Counted from the first letter of the stretch, positions 7,508-15,479 are shown. The stretch: 38,898 nt of DNA from Bacteroidaceae bacterium (GCA_017935785.1 JAGBGU010000019.1:1-38898), one strand, 5' to 3'. Made by a program: numbers and translations. Notes: generated from the sequence alone by a model not told the origin.

Positions 7508-8863
7508 TTATAATGTAGGAATACTCATTCCGTTTATCTTTCGGTACAGGTCCATGGCATATACATCGGTCATGCCCGAAATGTAATCCAGGACAGCCAT
7601 GAGACGGCCATAAAGTGTAGGGGCTTTAATGTCGTACTGGGGACTGACTCTATTGATCAACAATTGGGAGAAGACCTTGTTTGAATGAGTCACGGCATGC
7701 ACCATCATATCCACCAAGGCAAGCATTACCTGGAAACCGGCAATCTCAATATCCACCACTTCCTTGCAATGATATATTTTGGACACTGCCGTCTGCTCGC
7801 ACAATTCGTAGGCCCTGCGGGGCAAATCACTGATATGGCGTATAAGGCACCCTTCGAACTTACCGGAAAGAATAGCCGACTCGTTACGGACAAAAACCTG
7901 CACACATTCATTCTCAAGGCAATTGATAACACACGAACGCAGATACACAATCTGTTCGTTAGTATCCTCGAGCATGGACATACGGCTGTTTATCATATCC
8001 TTGTCTTTGGCATTGAAGAAGCTGAGCAGCAATGATTTGGTTTCTTCTGTGGTAAGAATCTTCAGCTTATGCGCGTCTTCAATATCCATAATCTGATAAC
8101 AGATGTCATCAGCAGCCTCAACCAAATAGACCAACGGATAACGTACATAGCGGAAAGAACCTTGAGGCGCTTCGAGGGGGATTATACCCAACTCGGCAGC
8201 AATGCGATTAAAAATCTCCACCTCGTCACGGAAAAAGCCGAACTTATTTTTTCCGCTGCAGAGGTCCGATGTATAAGGGTACTTAACGATACTTGCCAAG
8301 GTACTGTAAGTCATGACAAATCCGCCCGGCCTGCGCCCCAGAAAATGATGCGTAAGCAGACGGAAGGCATTGGCATTCCCCTCAAAATTGATAAGGTCGT
8401 CCCATTGTTGCGGAGTCAGCCTGTCTCCTGTCTCGGGACAGACATAATCACGGAGATACAGGCCTTTGCCCTCGCTGAAATAGGTCCCGATTGCCCGTTC
8501 GCCACTATGGCCGAAAGGAGGGTTTCCCAAATCATGGGCAAGACAGGCCGTACTGACAATACTGCCTAACTCTGACAAGTGGGTTTCTGCCAAATGGGGA
8601 TGAAGCGCAAGCAGCTGACGGCTGACATCGTTACCCAAACTACGGCCAACGCTACTTACCTCCAGACTATGCGTCAGACGGTTGTGTACAAAAATGCTTC
8701 CAGGCAGGGGGAATACCTGGGTCTTGTTCTGAAGACGCCTGAATGGAGCAGAAAAGATAATACGGTCATAATCCCTCTGGAACTCAGTGCGGTCATCCTT
8801 ACGTTGCGGCTGATTTTCCTGCCCAAGACGTTTGTTGGACAAGAGTTGCTCCCAATTCATCAT
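7508..8863 (-). CDS. dgt: Deoxyguanosinetriphosphate triphosphohydrolase-like HD protein
   Basis: 451 residues, an HD-superfamily dNTP triphosphohydrolase that releases triphosphate from dGTP or other dNTPs. The N-terminus [20 protein letters not shown] (about 32-51) is diagnostic. The metal ligands lie in [10 protein letters not shown] (60-69) and [19 protein letters not shown] (HD at 110-111). It follows glsB by 12 bases and precedes dut by 35, so it is probably in the same transcript. ATG codons occur at residues 1 and 2; either could be used. Substrate preference cannot be read from the sequence, so the dGTP specificity is by family. Confidence 0.93.
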   Translation of the reverse strand: MMNWEQLLSNKRLGQENQPQRKDDRTEFQRDYDRIIFSAPFRRLQNKTQVFPLPGSIFVHNRLTHSLEVSSVGRSLGNDVSRQLLALHPHLAETHLSELGSIVSTACLAHDLGNPPFGHSGERAIGTYFSEGKGLYLRDYVCPETGDRLTPQQWDDLINFEGNANAFRLLTHHFLGRRPGGFVMTYSTLASIVKYPYTSDLCSGKNKFGFFRDEVEIFNRIAAELGIIPLEAPQGSFRYVRYPLVYLVEAADDICYQIMDIEDAHKLKILTTEETKSLLLSFFNAKDKDMINSRMSMLEDTNEQIVYLRSCVINCLENECVQVFVRNESAILSGKFEGCLIRHISDLPRRAYELCEQTAVSKIYHCKEVVDIEIAGFQVMLALVDMMVHAVTHSNKVFSQLLINRVSPQYDIKAPTLYGRLMAVLDYISGMTDVYAMDLYRKINGMSIPTL

Positions 8864-8875
8864 CTTCAGTTTTCT

Positions 8876-9871
8876 TTATTTGGGTTTGTATATAACCTTA
8901 TTGGCACCACTGGTTATCTGTACCAGTTCGGGATGTTTCTGGGCAAAAGAATCGATATGGCGTACGCGTTTTTCCTCCAGGATTTCATCCACGGCAATCA
9001 GTATTCCCGTTTCCTCCACATCGCCGAATTCATCATTTATCGCCGTACCGAAAAGTTTCATGGTGGGCGAAAGGCCCATATATGCATTTACCAATGGCGG
9101 TATGTTATAACCCAGATTACGCACTTCGCGATTTAATGTGCGATAATCCTGCTTGAAATCATTTCCTACAAAAAGCGTTTCAAATATACTTTCATCATGC
9201 CACAGACTAAGGGGGTGCATAGGAAGTATTAACGATTCGGAGTCTGAGAAATACATTTTCAGGAAATAAAGTATCATGTCTCTGGCCATACGGTCATAAC
9301 TGGGATACATTGTAAATTTACCGAAGAAATACCGCGCACCAGGCATAATAACCGTAAGTGCGCCCAAACCGTCCCATAAGTTATCCAAAGCAAAAAGCCC
9401 CTTGGTCCCCATACGGCTGCTTTGATACTCCAGGGTAACGAAACTACGGCCTAATTCTATCGTATAAGGCAAATAGTCTTTTACAAACTTCTCCGAGAAA
9501 CGAAACATATGACTGGTGGCAAGGATGGGCTGACCTTCTTTGTCCAGGGGCACTTCGCTACCCAGCAGATAACGATATCCTCCCAGTATCTCCTGCTCAT
9601 CAGGGTCCCACACCAACAGTTGTTTGTAAGGATTCTCCATGGTATCGAATTCATCCAGATCCAAAGACAATCCGGTTCCTCCGCCCGCAGCACGGAAAGC
9701 AATCTCGCGAAGCCGGCCAAGTTCACGGACGACATTAGGCGAATCCTGCCATGTTACAATATAAATTTCATTGCCACTTTTGTTGGTTGTCCTGAGTCTT
9801 TTCTCGGGAGTCAATTCTGACAGCAACAATTCTCGCGGAACCCTTGGTATAATTTCTTCCATCATATTCAA
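8876..9871 (-). CDS. glsB: Glycine-lipid N-acyltransferase (GlsB type)
   Basis: 331 residues of the GNAT-like acyltransferase family that includes OlsB (lyso-ornithine lipid) and Bacteroides GlsB. Visible features are VVRELGRLREIAFRAAGGGTG (about 47-67), ILGGYRYLLG (95-104), YTIELGRSFV (136-145) and ALDNLWDGLGALTV (161-173). In Bacteroides thetaiotaomicron, GlsB attaches a 3-hydroxy fatty acid to the amino group of glycine, giving the lyso-glycine lipid. The partner O-acyltransferase gene is immediately upstream (8 bases), the known glsA/glsB pairing, which is the main reason for preferring glycine lipid over ornithine lipid. It acts at the inner face of the cytoplasmic membrane. Confidence 0.87.
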   Translation of the reverse strand: MNMMEEIIPRVPRELLLSELTPEKRLRTTNKSGNEIYIVTWQDSPNVVRELGRLREIAFRAAGGGTGLSLDLDEFDTMENPYKQLLVWDPDEQEILGGYRYLLGSEVPLDKEGQPILATSHMFRFSEKFVKDYLPYTIELGRSFVTLEYQSSRMGTKGLFALDNLWDGLGALTVIMPGARYFFGKFTMYPSYDRMARDMILYFLKMYFSDSESLILPMHPLSLWHDESIFETLFVGNDFKQDYRTLNREVRNLGYNIPPLVNAYMGLSPTMKLFGTAINDEFGDVEETGILIAVDEILEEKRVRHIDSFAQKHPELVQITSGANKVIYKPK

Positions 9872-9879
9872 ATCGGACG

Positions 9880-10701
9880 TTATAGTTTATATACAGTATC
9901 CTGAACCCAACGAGCCCATTCTACCATTGTTTTTGATTTATCAAATGTTTGCCAAGGAATGGGTTTTCCAAAACGCACGACATAATGCCCCCCCTGGCTG
10001 CGATACATTTCATCCGGAAGCAACGCCATAGCAAAATTGGGCAAATGCAAACGTTTGCACCACTGGGCCACATTATAAAAGCGGCTGGAGTTATATCCTA
10101 TAAAATGTACTGGAACAATATCACGTTTGGTCTGCAAACTTTTCTTCAGAAATGCCTTGTTCCATGGGATATCCCGAATGCTTCCGTCTTTCTGCCTGCG
10201 ACTACATAAGCCTGCGGGAAACATTATCACATGGCAATCGCCACTAAACGCAGCATCTACCATTGCCGGAAAATTACGGGATTGTTTTCCTAATTTATTA
10301 ATCGGCAAGCACAAAGGCGCCAGACCTTTTAGGTTCATCAACAAATCGTTAACCAAATATTTGATTTTACCGTCATAATGTTCGCCTATGACCCATCCCA
10401 AGGTAACACCGTCTATTGCACCCAGAGGGTGGTTACTTACAAACGTACATTTTGACCAGGCAGGAGGAAGGTTGTCCAGCCCTTCCACATCCACAGTTAC
10501 ATTCAAATACTCCAATACGCCCTTGCAAAAGGGGACTCCGGTATACCCACGCTGCAGATACTCGTTAATAAAGTCCTGATGAATGAACCTTTCCAAAAAC
10601 CTTATCAAAAAAGAGGGAATAAAACGCGCCTTATCCTTGGCACGGGACCTGATTATGGTACCAATATCTATAGAAGTTACAGATTGTTCACTTGCCTGCA
10701 T
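9880..10701 (-). CDS. glsA: Glycine-lipid O-acyltransferase (GlsA type, PlsC-like)
   Basis: 273 residues of the PlsC/lysophospholipid acyltransferase superfamily. The catalytic motif reads SNHPLGAIDG, with His91 and Asp97. The spacing H-x5-D differs from the classical H-x4-D, as in the OlsA/GlsA-like branch. A second conserved block, VIMFPAGLCSRR, supplies the phosphate-binding-like region. GlsA adds the second fatty acid to the hydroxyl of the N-acyl chain made by GlsB, forming the mature amino lipid. As first gene of the minus-strand run it has its own promoter (10728-10757). The 8-base spacing to glsB implies the two are made together. Confidence 0.85.
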   Translation of the reverse strand: MQASEQSVTSIDIGTIIRSRAKDKARFIPSFLIRFLERFIHQDFINEYLQRGYTGVPFCKGVLEYLNVTVDVEGLDNLPPAWSKCTFVSNHPLGAIDGVTLGWVIGEHYDGKIKYLVNDLLMNLKGLAPLCLPINKLGKQSRNFPAMVDAAFSGDCHVIMFPAGLCSRRQKDGSIRDIPWNKAFLKKSLQTKRDIVPVHFIGYNSSRFYNVAQWCKRLHLPNFAMALLPDEMYRSQGGHYVVRFGKPIPWQTFDKSKTMVEWARWVQDTVYKL

Positions 10702-10713
10702 AGTCTGACATTA

Positions 10714-10727
10714 CATTCTTTAGAATG
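10714..10727. promoter_or_regulatory. Short dyad at the glsA transcription start
   Basis: CATTCT-TT-AGAATG has six-base arms in perfect dyad symmetry. It covers the predicted start of glsA transcription, immediately downstream of the -7 element. That position would suit a repressor or a start-region RNA hairpin. It is short, so chance is possible. Confidence 0.35.
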
Positions 10728-10757
10728 CAAAAATACGACAAGTTTTTCAAAATCTCA
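10728..10757 (-). promoter_or_regulatory. Promoter of the glsA-led operon
   Basis: On the minus strand, TATTTTTG (10735-10728) matches TAnnTTTG. TTG (10757-10755) lies 19 bases upstream. The predicted transcript start is near 10721, leaving a leader of about 20 bases before the glsA ATG. No other candidate promoter is obvious before 3789, so it may drive all seven genes. Confidence 0.55.
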
Positions 10758-10778
10758 ACTTTTTTAGAATAAAAAGTA

Positions 10779-11153
10779 CTATTTGATGAGTATAGGTTTG
10801 TTATTGATATAATATTGGCCTTCGGGAAGTCCGTTTATCCAATTTACACCTTTATTCAGGCGCATTACCATATAAAATGTTCCGTTATGACGGTAAATGG
10901 GCAGGACCTGATTATGATCGCTATAAACCTTAATGGAACGGCGGGTCACAGACATCTGTACCGGATATAAGGACATGTTCATCTTATGGCGATGACCAAA
11001 CTCCGATTCAGCATTGCGCAACGCAAACGTATCCCGAGCATGAAATCTCCTTAAGCCTTTCTGTGGCTCTACAACATCATGCATGTTAGCGCTGGCGGAC
11101 AAAGCCAGTGTAACAAGAACTATGCTTAATGCATTTTTACGTTTAAACCACAT
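10779..11153 (-). CDS. Small secreted protein, unknown function
   Basis: 124 residues. The start MWFKRKNALSIVLVTLALSASAN is a signal peptide with likely cleavage after ASA. The body is unfamiliar. Its end, WINGLPEGQYYINNKPILIK, resembles the last strands of type-A sorting tails of the type IX secretion system (a pattern like L-x-x-G-x-Y..NGK..IK), but a domain of about 80 residues would normally be expected. It has its own strong promoter and is separated from glsA by 77 bases that contain the glsA promoter, so it is probably monocistronic. I do not recognise the family. Confidence 0.75.
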   Translation of the reverse strand: MWFKRKNALSIVLVTLALSASANMHDVVEPQKGLRRFHARDTFALRNAESEFGHRHKMNMSLYPVQMSVTRRSIKVYSDHNQVLPIYRHNGTFYMVMRLNKGVNWINGLPEGQYYINNKPILIK

Positions 11154-11178
11154 ACTACTAAGATTTAATATTTTGGTG

Positions 11179-11211
11179 CAAAATTAAAAAAAAATGTTCA
11201 AACAGCACAAA
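11179..11211 (-). promoter_or_regulatory. Promoter of the small secreted protein gene
   Basis: On the minus strand, TTTG (11211-11208), a 21-base spacer, then TAATTTTG (11186-11179) match the Bacteroidota consensus. The predicted transcript start is near 11172, about 19 bases before the ATG at 11153. This supports that start and a short leader. Confidence 0.7.
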
Positions 11212-11244
11212 AAAAACTTCATTTTTTTACTACTTTTGCCTCAT

Positions 11245-12384
11245 TTATTGACAACACCCCATTCTCTCCACACTATTCCTGCAGATTTTATTATATTCCA
11301 AGAAATCATCCAATGAAGCATCTTCCATTTTTTGGAAACACGAACGTACGGTCTTGGCCGTACCAAACCCGGCTGCAAGACATTCATTTACAGTCGTTGC
11401 CTTTCCGCTTTCCACAAGATACTTAAGCTCTGATATTCGGTAGCTGTTAATGTAATCATGCACGTTATTGAATCCCTGGCTACGAACACTCTGGAGAACC
11501 AAATGCCGATTATAGCCAACGGCTTCGCACAAACGGTCCCGGCCAAATGTGTTGTCCGTCCATTCCTCTTTATGATTCTGCATCCAGTATTGGATACGTT
11601 GGAACCTTTGCACGTTTGCCTCATTAAAGTCTTCACGTTCAGCTTTTTTTACCTCCTCCTCCGTCGGCTCCGCCTCCACCGCTTCAATAACAGGCTTGGG
11701 AAGATTGACTGCCATTGTTTCGAGTACCCGAAACGTCAAATACATGTTCGCCACAGAAAATAAAACGACATAAACCATCAAACGAATAGGATCATAATAT
11801 ACAGAAACAAACATGTAATAAATGACTATGAGACCAAGTGCAGTACAATATCCGAACAAATATCTTGGCACGTCAGCACTTTTAGCCAAAGAATGCGGAA
11901 GACGGAAAATGTTTATAATGTAATATACACACAAGCCAAAAGCCGCAAAACGCAAGATCAAGTCTGTCCGGAAGAAATTAGAGAACAAATCCCCTACAGA
12001 AGGGACTATCAACAACTCATCCACAAACAAAAAGATAGGGATATATATCACTATCAATATAATCGCAGGAGCGGCATACCTCCACATTCTCCCCCACTGC
12101 AAATATGCCGGCATAGGAATGCTCAAGGGGTAAATACTCTGCAAAAAGCACGCTACCACCAATGACACCAGCATCATCGGATGCAACACTCCAGGCTGCC
12201 CCACAGCTATACGAGCAGAGAAAAAGGCAGTCATCAGAAACATGGCAAAAAACAGCCCATTGACCCAAGCCAAACACAAATACTGTATTTTATGTCTGGC
12301 ATATATTGACATAACACAAGCAAGCACAAAATGAACTGTTGTGCAGCAGGCGAGGACTAATTGGACAATTTCTTCCATTATCAT
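11245..12384 (-). CDS. Multi-TM membrane protein with C-terminal AraC-type DNA-binding domain
   Basis: 379 residues from ATG 12384 (or 377 from ATG 12378). The N-terminal ~230 residues contain about seven hydrophobic segments, for example LVLACCTTVHFVLACVMSIYA, GLFFAMFLMTAFFSA, AAPAIILIVIYIPIFLFV and MVYVVLFSVANMYLTF. An acidic linker (EAVEAEPTEEEVKKAERED) leads to a C-terminal AraC-like helix-turn-helix region, WTDNTFGRDRLCEAVGYNRHLVLQSVRSQGFNNVHDYIN to CLAAGFGTAKTVRSCFQK. It is therefore a membrane-anchored regulator that would sense at the membrane and bind DNA in the cytoplasm. A TTG at 12402 extends the frame, but it lies inside the -7 element and cannot be the start. Target and ligand are unknown. 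Confidence 0.85.
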   Translation of the reverse strand: MIMEEIVQLVLACCTTVHFVLACVMSIYARHKIQYLCLAWVNGLFFAMFLMTAFFSARIAVGQPGVLHPMMLVSLVVACFLQSIYPLSIPMPAYLQWGRMWRYAAPAIILIVIYIPIFLFVDELLIVPSVGDLFSNFFRTDLILRFAAFGLCVYYIINIFRLPHSLAKSADVPRYLFGYCTALGLIVIYYMFVSVYYDPIRLMVYVVLFSVANMYLTFRVLETMAVNLPKPVIEAVEAEPTEEEVKKAEREDFNEANVQRFQRIQYWMQNHKEEWTDNTFGRDRLCEAVGYNRHLVLQSVRSQGFNNVHDYINSYRISELKYLVESGKATTVNECLAAGFGTAKTVRSCFQKMEDASLDDFLEYNKICRNSVERMGCCQ

Positions 12385-12399
12385 TGTATTGTTTTCTTG

Positions 12400-12433
12400 C
12401 AAAGATATTTTTTATTTAAATTATAGGGACAAA
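12400..12433 (-). promoter_or_regulatory. Promoter of the membrane AraC-type regulator
   Basis: On the minus strand, TTTG (12433-12430), a 22-base spacer, then TATCTTTG (12407-12400). The predicted transcript start is near 12393, giving a leader of 9-15 bases before ATG 12384 or 12378. It decides the start codon of the gene. Confidence 0.65.
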
Positions 12434-12520
12434 TTTTGGGGATAAAATTAATTCCATACCAACATTTCTTTAATGAGATAAACACTTGCGCCCCATCATC
12501 CAAAAGAAAAACACACGATT

Positions 12521-13231
12521 TCATCGACAGTTTTTGCTTTTTTTCTCCACAATCATTTGTTTTATTACAACATCGTCCAATGGGCGGTCACTGTCATTGG
12601 TTTCCACGGCCTGAATTTTCTCCACGATTTCAAGTCCCTCTATTATTTCCCCAAAAACCGTATACGAACCATCCAAATGGGGAGTACCCCCACGCATCTC
12701 GTAATCATCAATCATCTGCTTGCTAAGACCAATTCCTTTTTCCGCCAGCTGAACTTGCACTTTATCTATAGCCGCCGGTCTGAATTTCTTGCCCCAGACT
12801 ATATAGAACTGGCAGCCACTACTGTACTGGTCAGGATTTACCTCATCCGGCTCACGAGCTGCAGCCAATGCTCCACGCCAATGATACAAATACGGCAAAT
12901 CAAACTCAGGATATATCACATAGCCATTATTGCCATCTCCCAACTTTACATCCTTTCCAGCATTCCTCGAATTTGGGTCACCCGCCTGAATCATGAAATC
13001 CTTTATCACACGATGGAACAACAGCCCATCATAAAATTTATTGGCTGCAAGTTTAAGGAAGTTGTCCCTATGCAGCGGTGTGTCATCAAACAACGCCACC
13101 CTCATTACTCCCATGTTTGTTTCAATACGAACAATTGAACGTTTTTCCTTCTTCTTTGCCAAAACGCTTGGAAAAAACACAACCGAAAAAAGCAACAAAC
13201 AAAAAAGCTTTCTAAAAGAAATATGCCCCAT
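12521..13231 (-). CDS. Secreted cyclophilin-type peptidylprolyl isomerase
   Basis: 236 residues from ATG 13231. The start MGHISFRKLFCLLLFSVVFFPSVLA is a signal peptide, so the enzyme works outside the cytoplasm on folding of envelope or secreted proteins. The cyclophilin core is clear: IETNMGVMRVALFDDTPLHRDNFLKL, the active-site stretch FHRVIKDFMIQAGDPNSR, and YSSGCQFYIVWG followed by DGSYTVFGEIIEGLEIVEKI. An insertion between the last two blocks (KKFRPAAIDKVQVQLAEKG..) is characteristic of the Bacteroidales secreted form. The frame extends upstream to 13276, but the -7 element at 13259-13252 makes that unlikely. It is probably monocistronic. Confidence 0.93.
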   Translation of the reverse strand: MGHISFRKLFCLLLFSVVFFPSVLAKKKEKRSIVRIETNMGVMRVALFDDTPLHRDNFLKLAANKFYDGLLFHRVIKDFMIQAGDPNSRNAGKDVKLGDGNNGYVIYPEFDLPYLYHWRGALAAAREPDEVNPDQYSSGCQFYIVWGKKFRPAAIDKVQVQLAEKGIGLSKQMIDDYEMRGGTPHLDGSYTVFGEIIEGLEIVEKIQAVETNDSDRPLDDVVIKQMIVEKKSKNCR

Positions 13232-13251
13232 AGATATTATTTTATTTTTTG

Positions 13252-13259
13252 CAAACTTA
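13252..13259 (-). promoter_or_regulatory. -7 element for the cyclophilin gene
   Basis: On the minus strand TAAGTTTG matches TAnnTTTG. No clean TTTG is found at the expected upstream spacing, only a T-rich tract. The predicted start of transcription, near 13245, supports ATG 13231. Confidence 0.5.
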
Positions 13260-13567
13260 CAAAAAAAAATACACATAGCCCAACATCAGTCCTAAAAAAC
13301 GACAAAACGAGCCATGTTTGATTGTTTCTGGCAGTCTCCTGATTTTTCTCAATAACGGGGAGAGCGGAAGTAGGAGTATCCACATTTGCGCAAATATCAG
13401 GAAAAATTCCCCACCACAAAAACAAAGCCACAAAAAAGTTATCGACATTTTTTATTTTTATTTGAAAACAAGCAGAATACACCATTTCACCGAGCATTTT
13501 CAAGCACAAACAAGACACTGCAATCCACCATGAAAAAAGTTATCAACAAAAGCTCCAAAAAAAAGTT
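13260..13567. other. A/T-rich non-coding region upstream of mraZ with DnaA-box-like sites
   Basis: There is no credible gene in this divergent gap. Several sequences are one base away from the DnaA box TTATCCACA: GTATCCACA (13376-13384), TTATCGACA (13439-13447) and TTATCAACA (13540-13548). Two more near-matches on the other strand (13577-13585 and 13587-13595) coincide with the MraZ-type boxes. A 29-codon ATG frame from 13530 has no protein-like features and overlaps the operator. Confidence 0.45.
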
Positions 13568-13608
13568 TGGAAAAAGTGTGGGGAATTGTGGAGAATTTCG
13601 TAACTTTG
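13568..13608 (+). promoter_or_regulatory. mraZ promoter overlapped by MraZ-type operator boxes
   Basis: TAACTTTG (13601-13608) is a perfect -7 element with predicted transcript start near 13615. In place of a -33 TTTG the promoter carries TGGGG (13579-13583), five bases, TGGAG (13589-13593). A third TGGAA lies at 13568-13572, six bases before the first. MraZ is known to bind tandem TGGGN boxes with 5-base spacers at its own promoter. The overlap with the polymerase site predicts autorepression of the whole dcw cluster. Confidence 0.65.
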
Positions 13609-13639
13609 AACCCGAATAAAGAAAAGTTATTTTTAAATA

Positions 13640-14092
13640 ATGAGATTCACAGGTTCAACAGACGCAAAAGTAGACGAAAAAGGACGCGTTTTCGTCCCCA
13701 GCAACTTCCGCAAGATTTTGCAAAAAGAGGAGGTTGAAGGTCTTATTTTGCGTAAAGACATTTTCCAACGTTGCCTGGTTCTTTTTCCAATTGAAGTATG
13801 GGACGCACAAGTTGATGCAATTACAGCACGAACCAATATGTTTAGTCGTGAAGGGCGTGATGCCCTGAGAAAATTTGTGGCTGGAGCTGAAAATGTTTCA
13901 ATGGACAGCGGCGGACGAATTCTTCTGCCCAAAAGGTTTCTTGAAGATGCCGGAATAAAAAACGACGTACGTTTTATCGGTGTGGACAACACCATAGAGA
14001 TTTGGTGCAAACATGCAGCCGAAGCATTATTGGACAACAATGACATTCTGGGCAACGCCCTGGAGGCCATGATGAATGGCGAAAACGCTTAA
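13640..14092 (+). CDS. mraZ: Transcriptional regulator MraZ
   Basis: 150 residues, normal for the family, with two AbrB/SpoVT-like swapped-hairpin domains. Each is marked by its signature: DEKGRVFVP (12-20) and DSGGRILLP (89-97). MraZ forms a ring-shaped multimer that binds repeated TGGGN boxes and represses the division cluster it heads. Matching boxes lie 47-72 bases upstream. It is followed by rsmH after 18 bases, the conserved start of dcw clusters. Confidence 0.97.
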   Translation: MRFTGSTDAKVDEKGRVFVPSNFRKILQKEEVEGLILRKDIFQRCLVLFPIEVWDAQVDAITARTNMFSREGRDALRKFVAGAENVSMDSGGRILLPKRFLEDAGIKNDVRFIGVDNTIEIWCKHAAEALLDNNDILGNALEAMMNGENA

Positions 14093-14110
14093 TTTTTTAC
14101 TGATAGATCT

Positions 14111-15025
14111 ATGACTTGTGCAGCTTATCATATACCCGTTTTATTAAATGAAACCATTGATGGCCTGAACATCCGGCCAGACGGAATATACGTAGACCTG
14201 ACATTCGGAGGTGGCGGACACAGTCAGGCCATTCTCAACCAACTTGGGGAAAAAGGACGTTTATATTCCTTTGACCAAGATCTGGATGCGATGAAAGGTT
14301 CATTCGAAGACAACAGGTTTCAATTTGTCAGGAGCAATTTCCGGTTTATCAGCAACTGGATGATGTACTACGGCATAGAGCAGGTAGATGGTATTTTAGC
14401 AGACTTAGGAGTAAGCAGCCACCACCTGGACACAGAAGAAAGAGGGTTCAGCTTCAGATATGACGCTCCGCTTGACATGAGAATGAATCAAAAGGCCAGC
14501 CTGACTGCAGAAAAGGTCATAAATGAATATCCCGAAGAGAGTCTGGCAAACATTCTTTTTTTATACGGAGAATTAAAAAACAGCAGAAAGCTGGCTGCCG
14601 CAATTACAAAACAGCGAAATACAGCACGCATACAAACAACCGGACAACTGACAGACTTGTTGGATCCATTATTGAACTCCGCACGTGAAAAGAAAGACCT
14701 GGCACGAGTTTTTCAGGCTCTGAGAATAGAAGTTAACGGCGAGATGAATGCATTACGCCAAATGTTACTCTCTGTTTCCAAATTGCTATGCCCCAATGGA
14801 AGATTGGCAATCCTGACTTATCATTCTCTTGAAGACCGAATGGTCAAAAACATCATACGGACAGGCAACATAGAAGGGAAAAACGATACGGACATTTTTG
14901 GCCACAACCACGCCCCGCTACGAGCCGTCCACCGAGGAGTAATCACAGCCTCCAAAGAGGAACTGGCCGCCAACCCAAGGAGCCGTTCGGCTAAATTAAG
15001 AATTGCAGAAAAAGTAAACAGCTGA
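14111..15025 (+). CDS. rsmH: 16S rRNA (cytosine-1402 N4) methyltransferase
   Basis: 304 residues. This S-adenosylmethionine-dependent enzyme (formerly MraW) methylates N4 of C1402 in the ribosomal P site. The SAM-binding motif YVDLTFGGGGHSQAIL (27-42) is followed by FDQDLDAM and the catalytic-region motif VDGILADLGVSSHHLD. The C-terminal LAILTYHSLEDRMVK and NPRSRSAKLRIAEK are also family signatures. It is cytoplasmic. It lies second in the dcw cluster, 4 bases before the ftsL-like gene. Confidence 0.97.
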   Translation: MTCAAYHIPVLLNETIDGLNIRPDGIYVDLTFGGGGHSQAILNQLGEKGRLYSFDQDLDAMKGSFEDNRFQFVRSNFRFISNWMMYYGIEQVDGILADLGVSSHHLDTEERGFSFRYDAPLDMRMNQKASLTAEKVINEYPEESLANILFLYGELKNSRKLAAAITKQRNTARIQTTGQLTDLLDPLLNSAREKKDLARVFQALRIEVNGEMNALRQMLLSVSKLLCPNGRLAILTYHSLEDRMVKNIIRTGNIEGKNDTDIFGHNHAPLRAVHRGVITASKEELAANPRSRSAKLRIAEKVNS

Positions 15026-15029
15026 AAAT

Positions 15030-15479
15030 ATGAATGATGACATGCAATCCCCCAAAGAGGAGCTTTGTACAAATTCTGACCACATAGAAGAAAAGGACTC
15101 GGCAGAAAGCCGCAAGGCCAAAATCATCAGTTCCCTACTCAACGAAGAGGAGGGCGAAACCGATTTGCGGAATTATCGCTGGAGAGACCTGCTAATTATT
15201 GACGGGCAATGGGTCCGCCGACAGATTGTACTGATACTACTTATTGTAGGAGGCATAATCTTTTATATCACAAACCGTTATCAGGCACAAAAGGACATCA
15301 TAGAACTGGTACAACTGCAGAACGAACTAAAGGATATGAAATTCCGCGTTCTTACACGCAGCAGCGAGCTAACTCTAAAAACCAGACAAAGCGAATTAGA
15401 GAAGCAACTCAAAAATTTCGGGGACAGTACACTACAAGTCACTAACGAAGCCCCATTCATCATCAAGAAGAAAGATTAA
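15030..15479 (+). CDS. ftsL: FtsL-like division protein
   Basis: 149 residues with bitopic membrane topology: a charged cytoplasmic N-terminus of about 63 residues, one transmembrane helix (IVLILLIVGGIIFYI, about 66-80), then a periplasmic coiled coil (QAQKDIIELVQLQNELKDMK to ELEKQLKNF). This layout and the position between rsmH and ftsI are those of FtsL, which with FtsB/DivIC and FtsQ activates FtsW-FtsI at the septum. Sequence identity to proteobacterial FtsL is expected to be very low, so the call rests on topology and position. The N-terminal extension is long compared with E. coli FtsL. It is 3 bases before ftsI. Confidence 0.85.
   Translation: MNDDMQSPKEELCTNSDHIEEKDSAESRKAKIISSLLNEEEGETDLRNYRWRDLLIIDGQWVRRQIVLILLIVGGIIFYITNRYQAQKDIIELVQLQNELKDMKFRVLTRSSELTLKTRQSELEKQLKNFGDSTLQVTNEAPFIIKKKD

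Noticed and set aside
10760..10777. CTTTTT..AAAAAG symmetry after the small secreted protein gene as a terminator
   Set aside because: The stem has only A-T pairs apart from its ends and would be too weak.
12385..12402. TTG start extending the AraC-type regulator
   Set aside because: The codon is part of the TATCTTTG promoter element, upstream of the predicted transcript start.
13530..13619. Small basic 29-codon frame (MKKVINKSSKKKFGKS..) before mraZ
   Set aside because: It runs through the MraZ boxes and promoter and ends just after the predicted transcript start; lysine-rich content follows from A-rich DNA.
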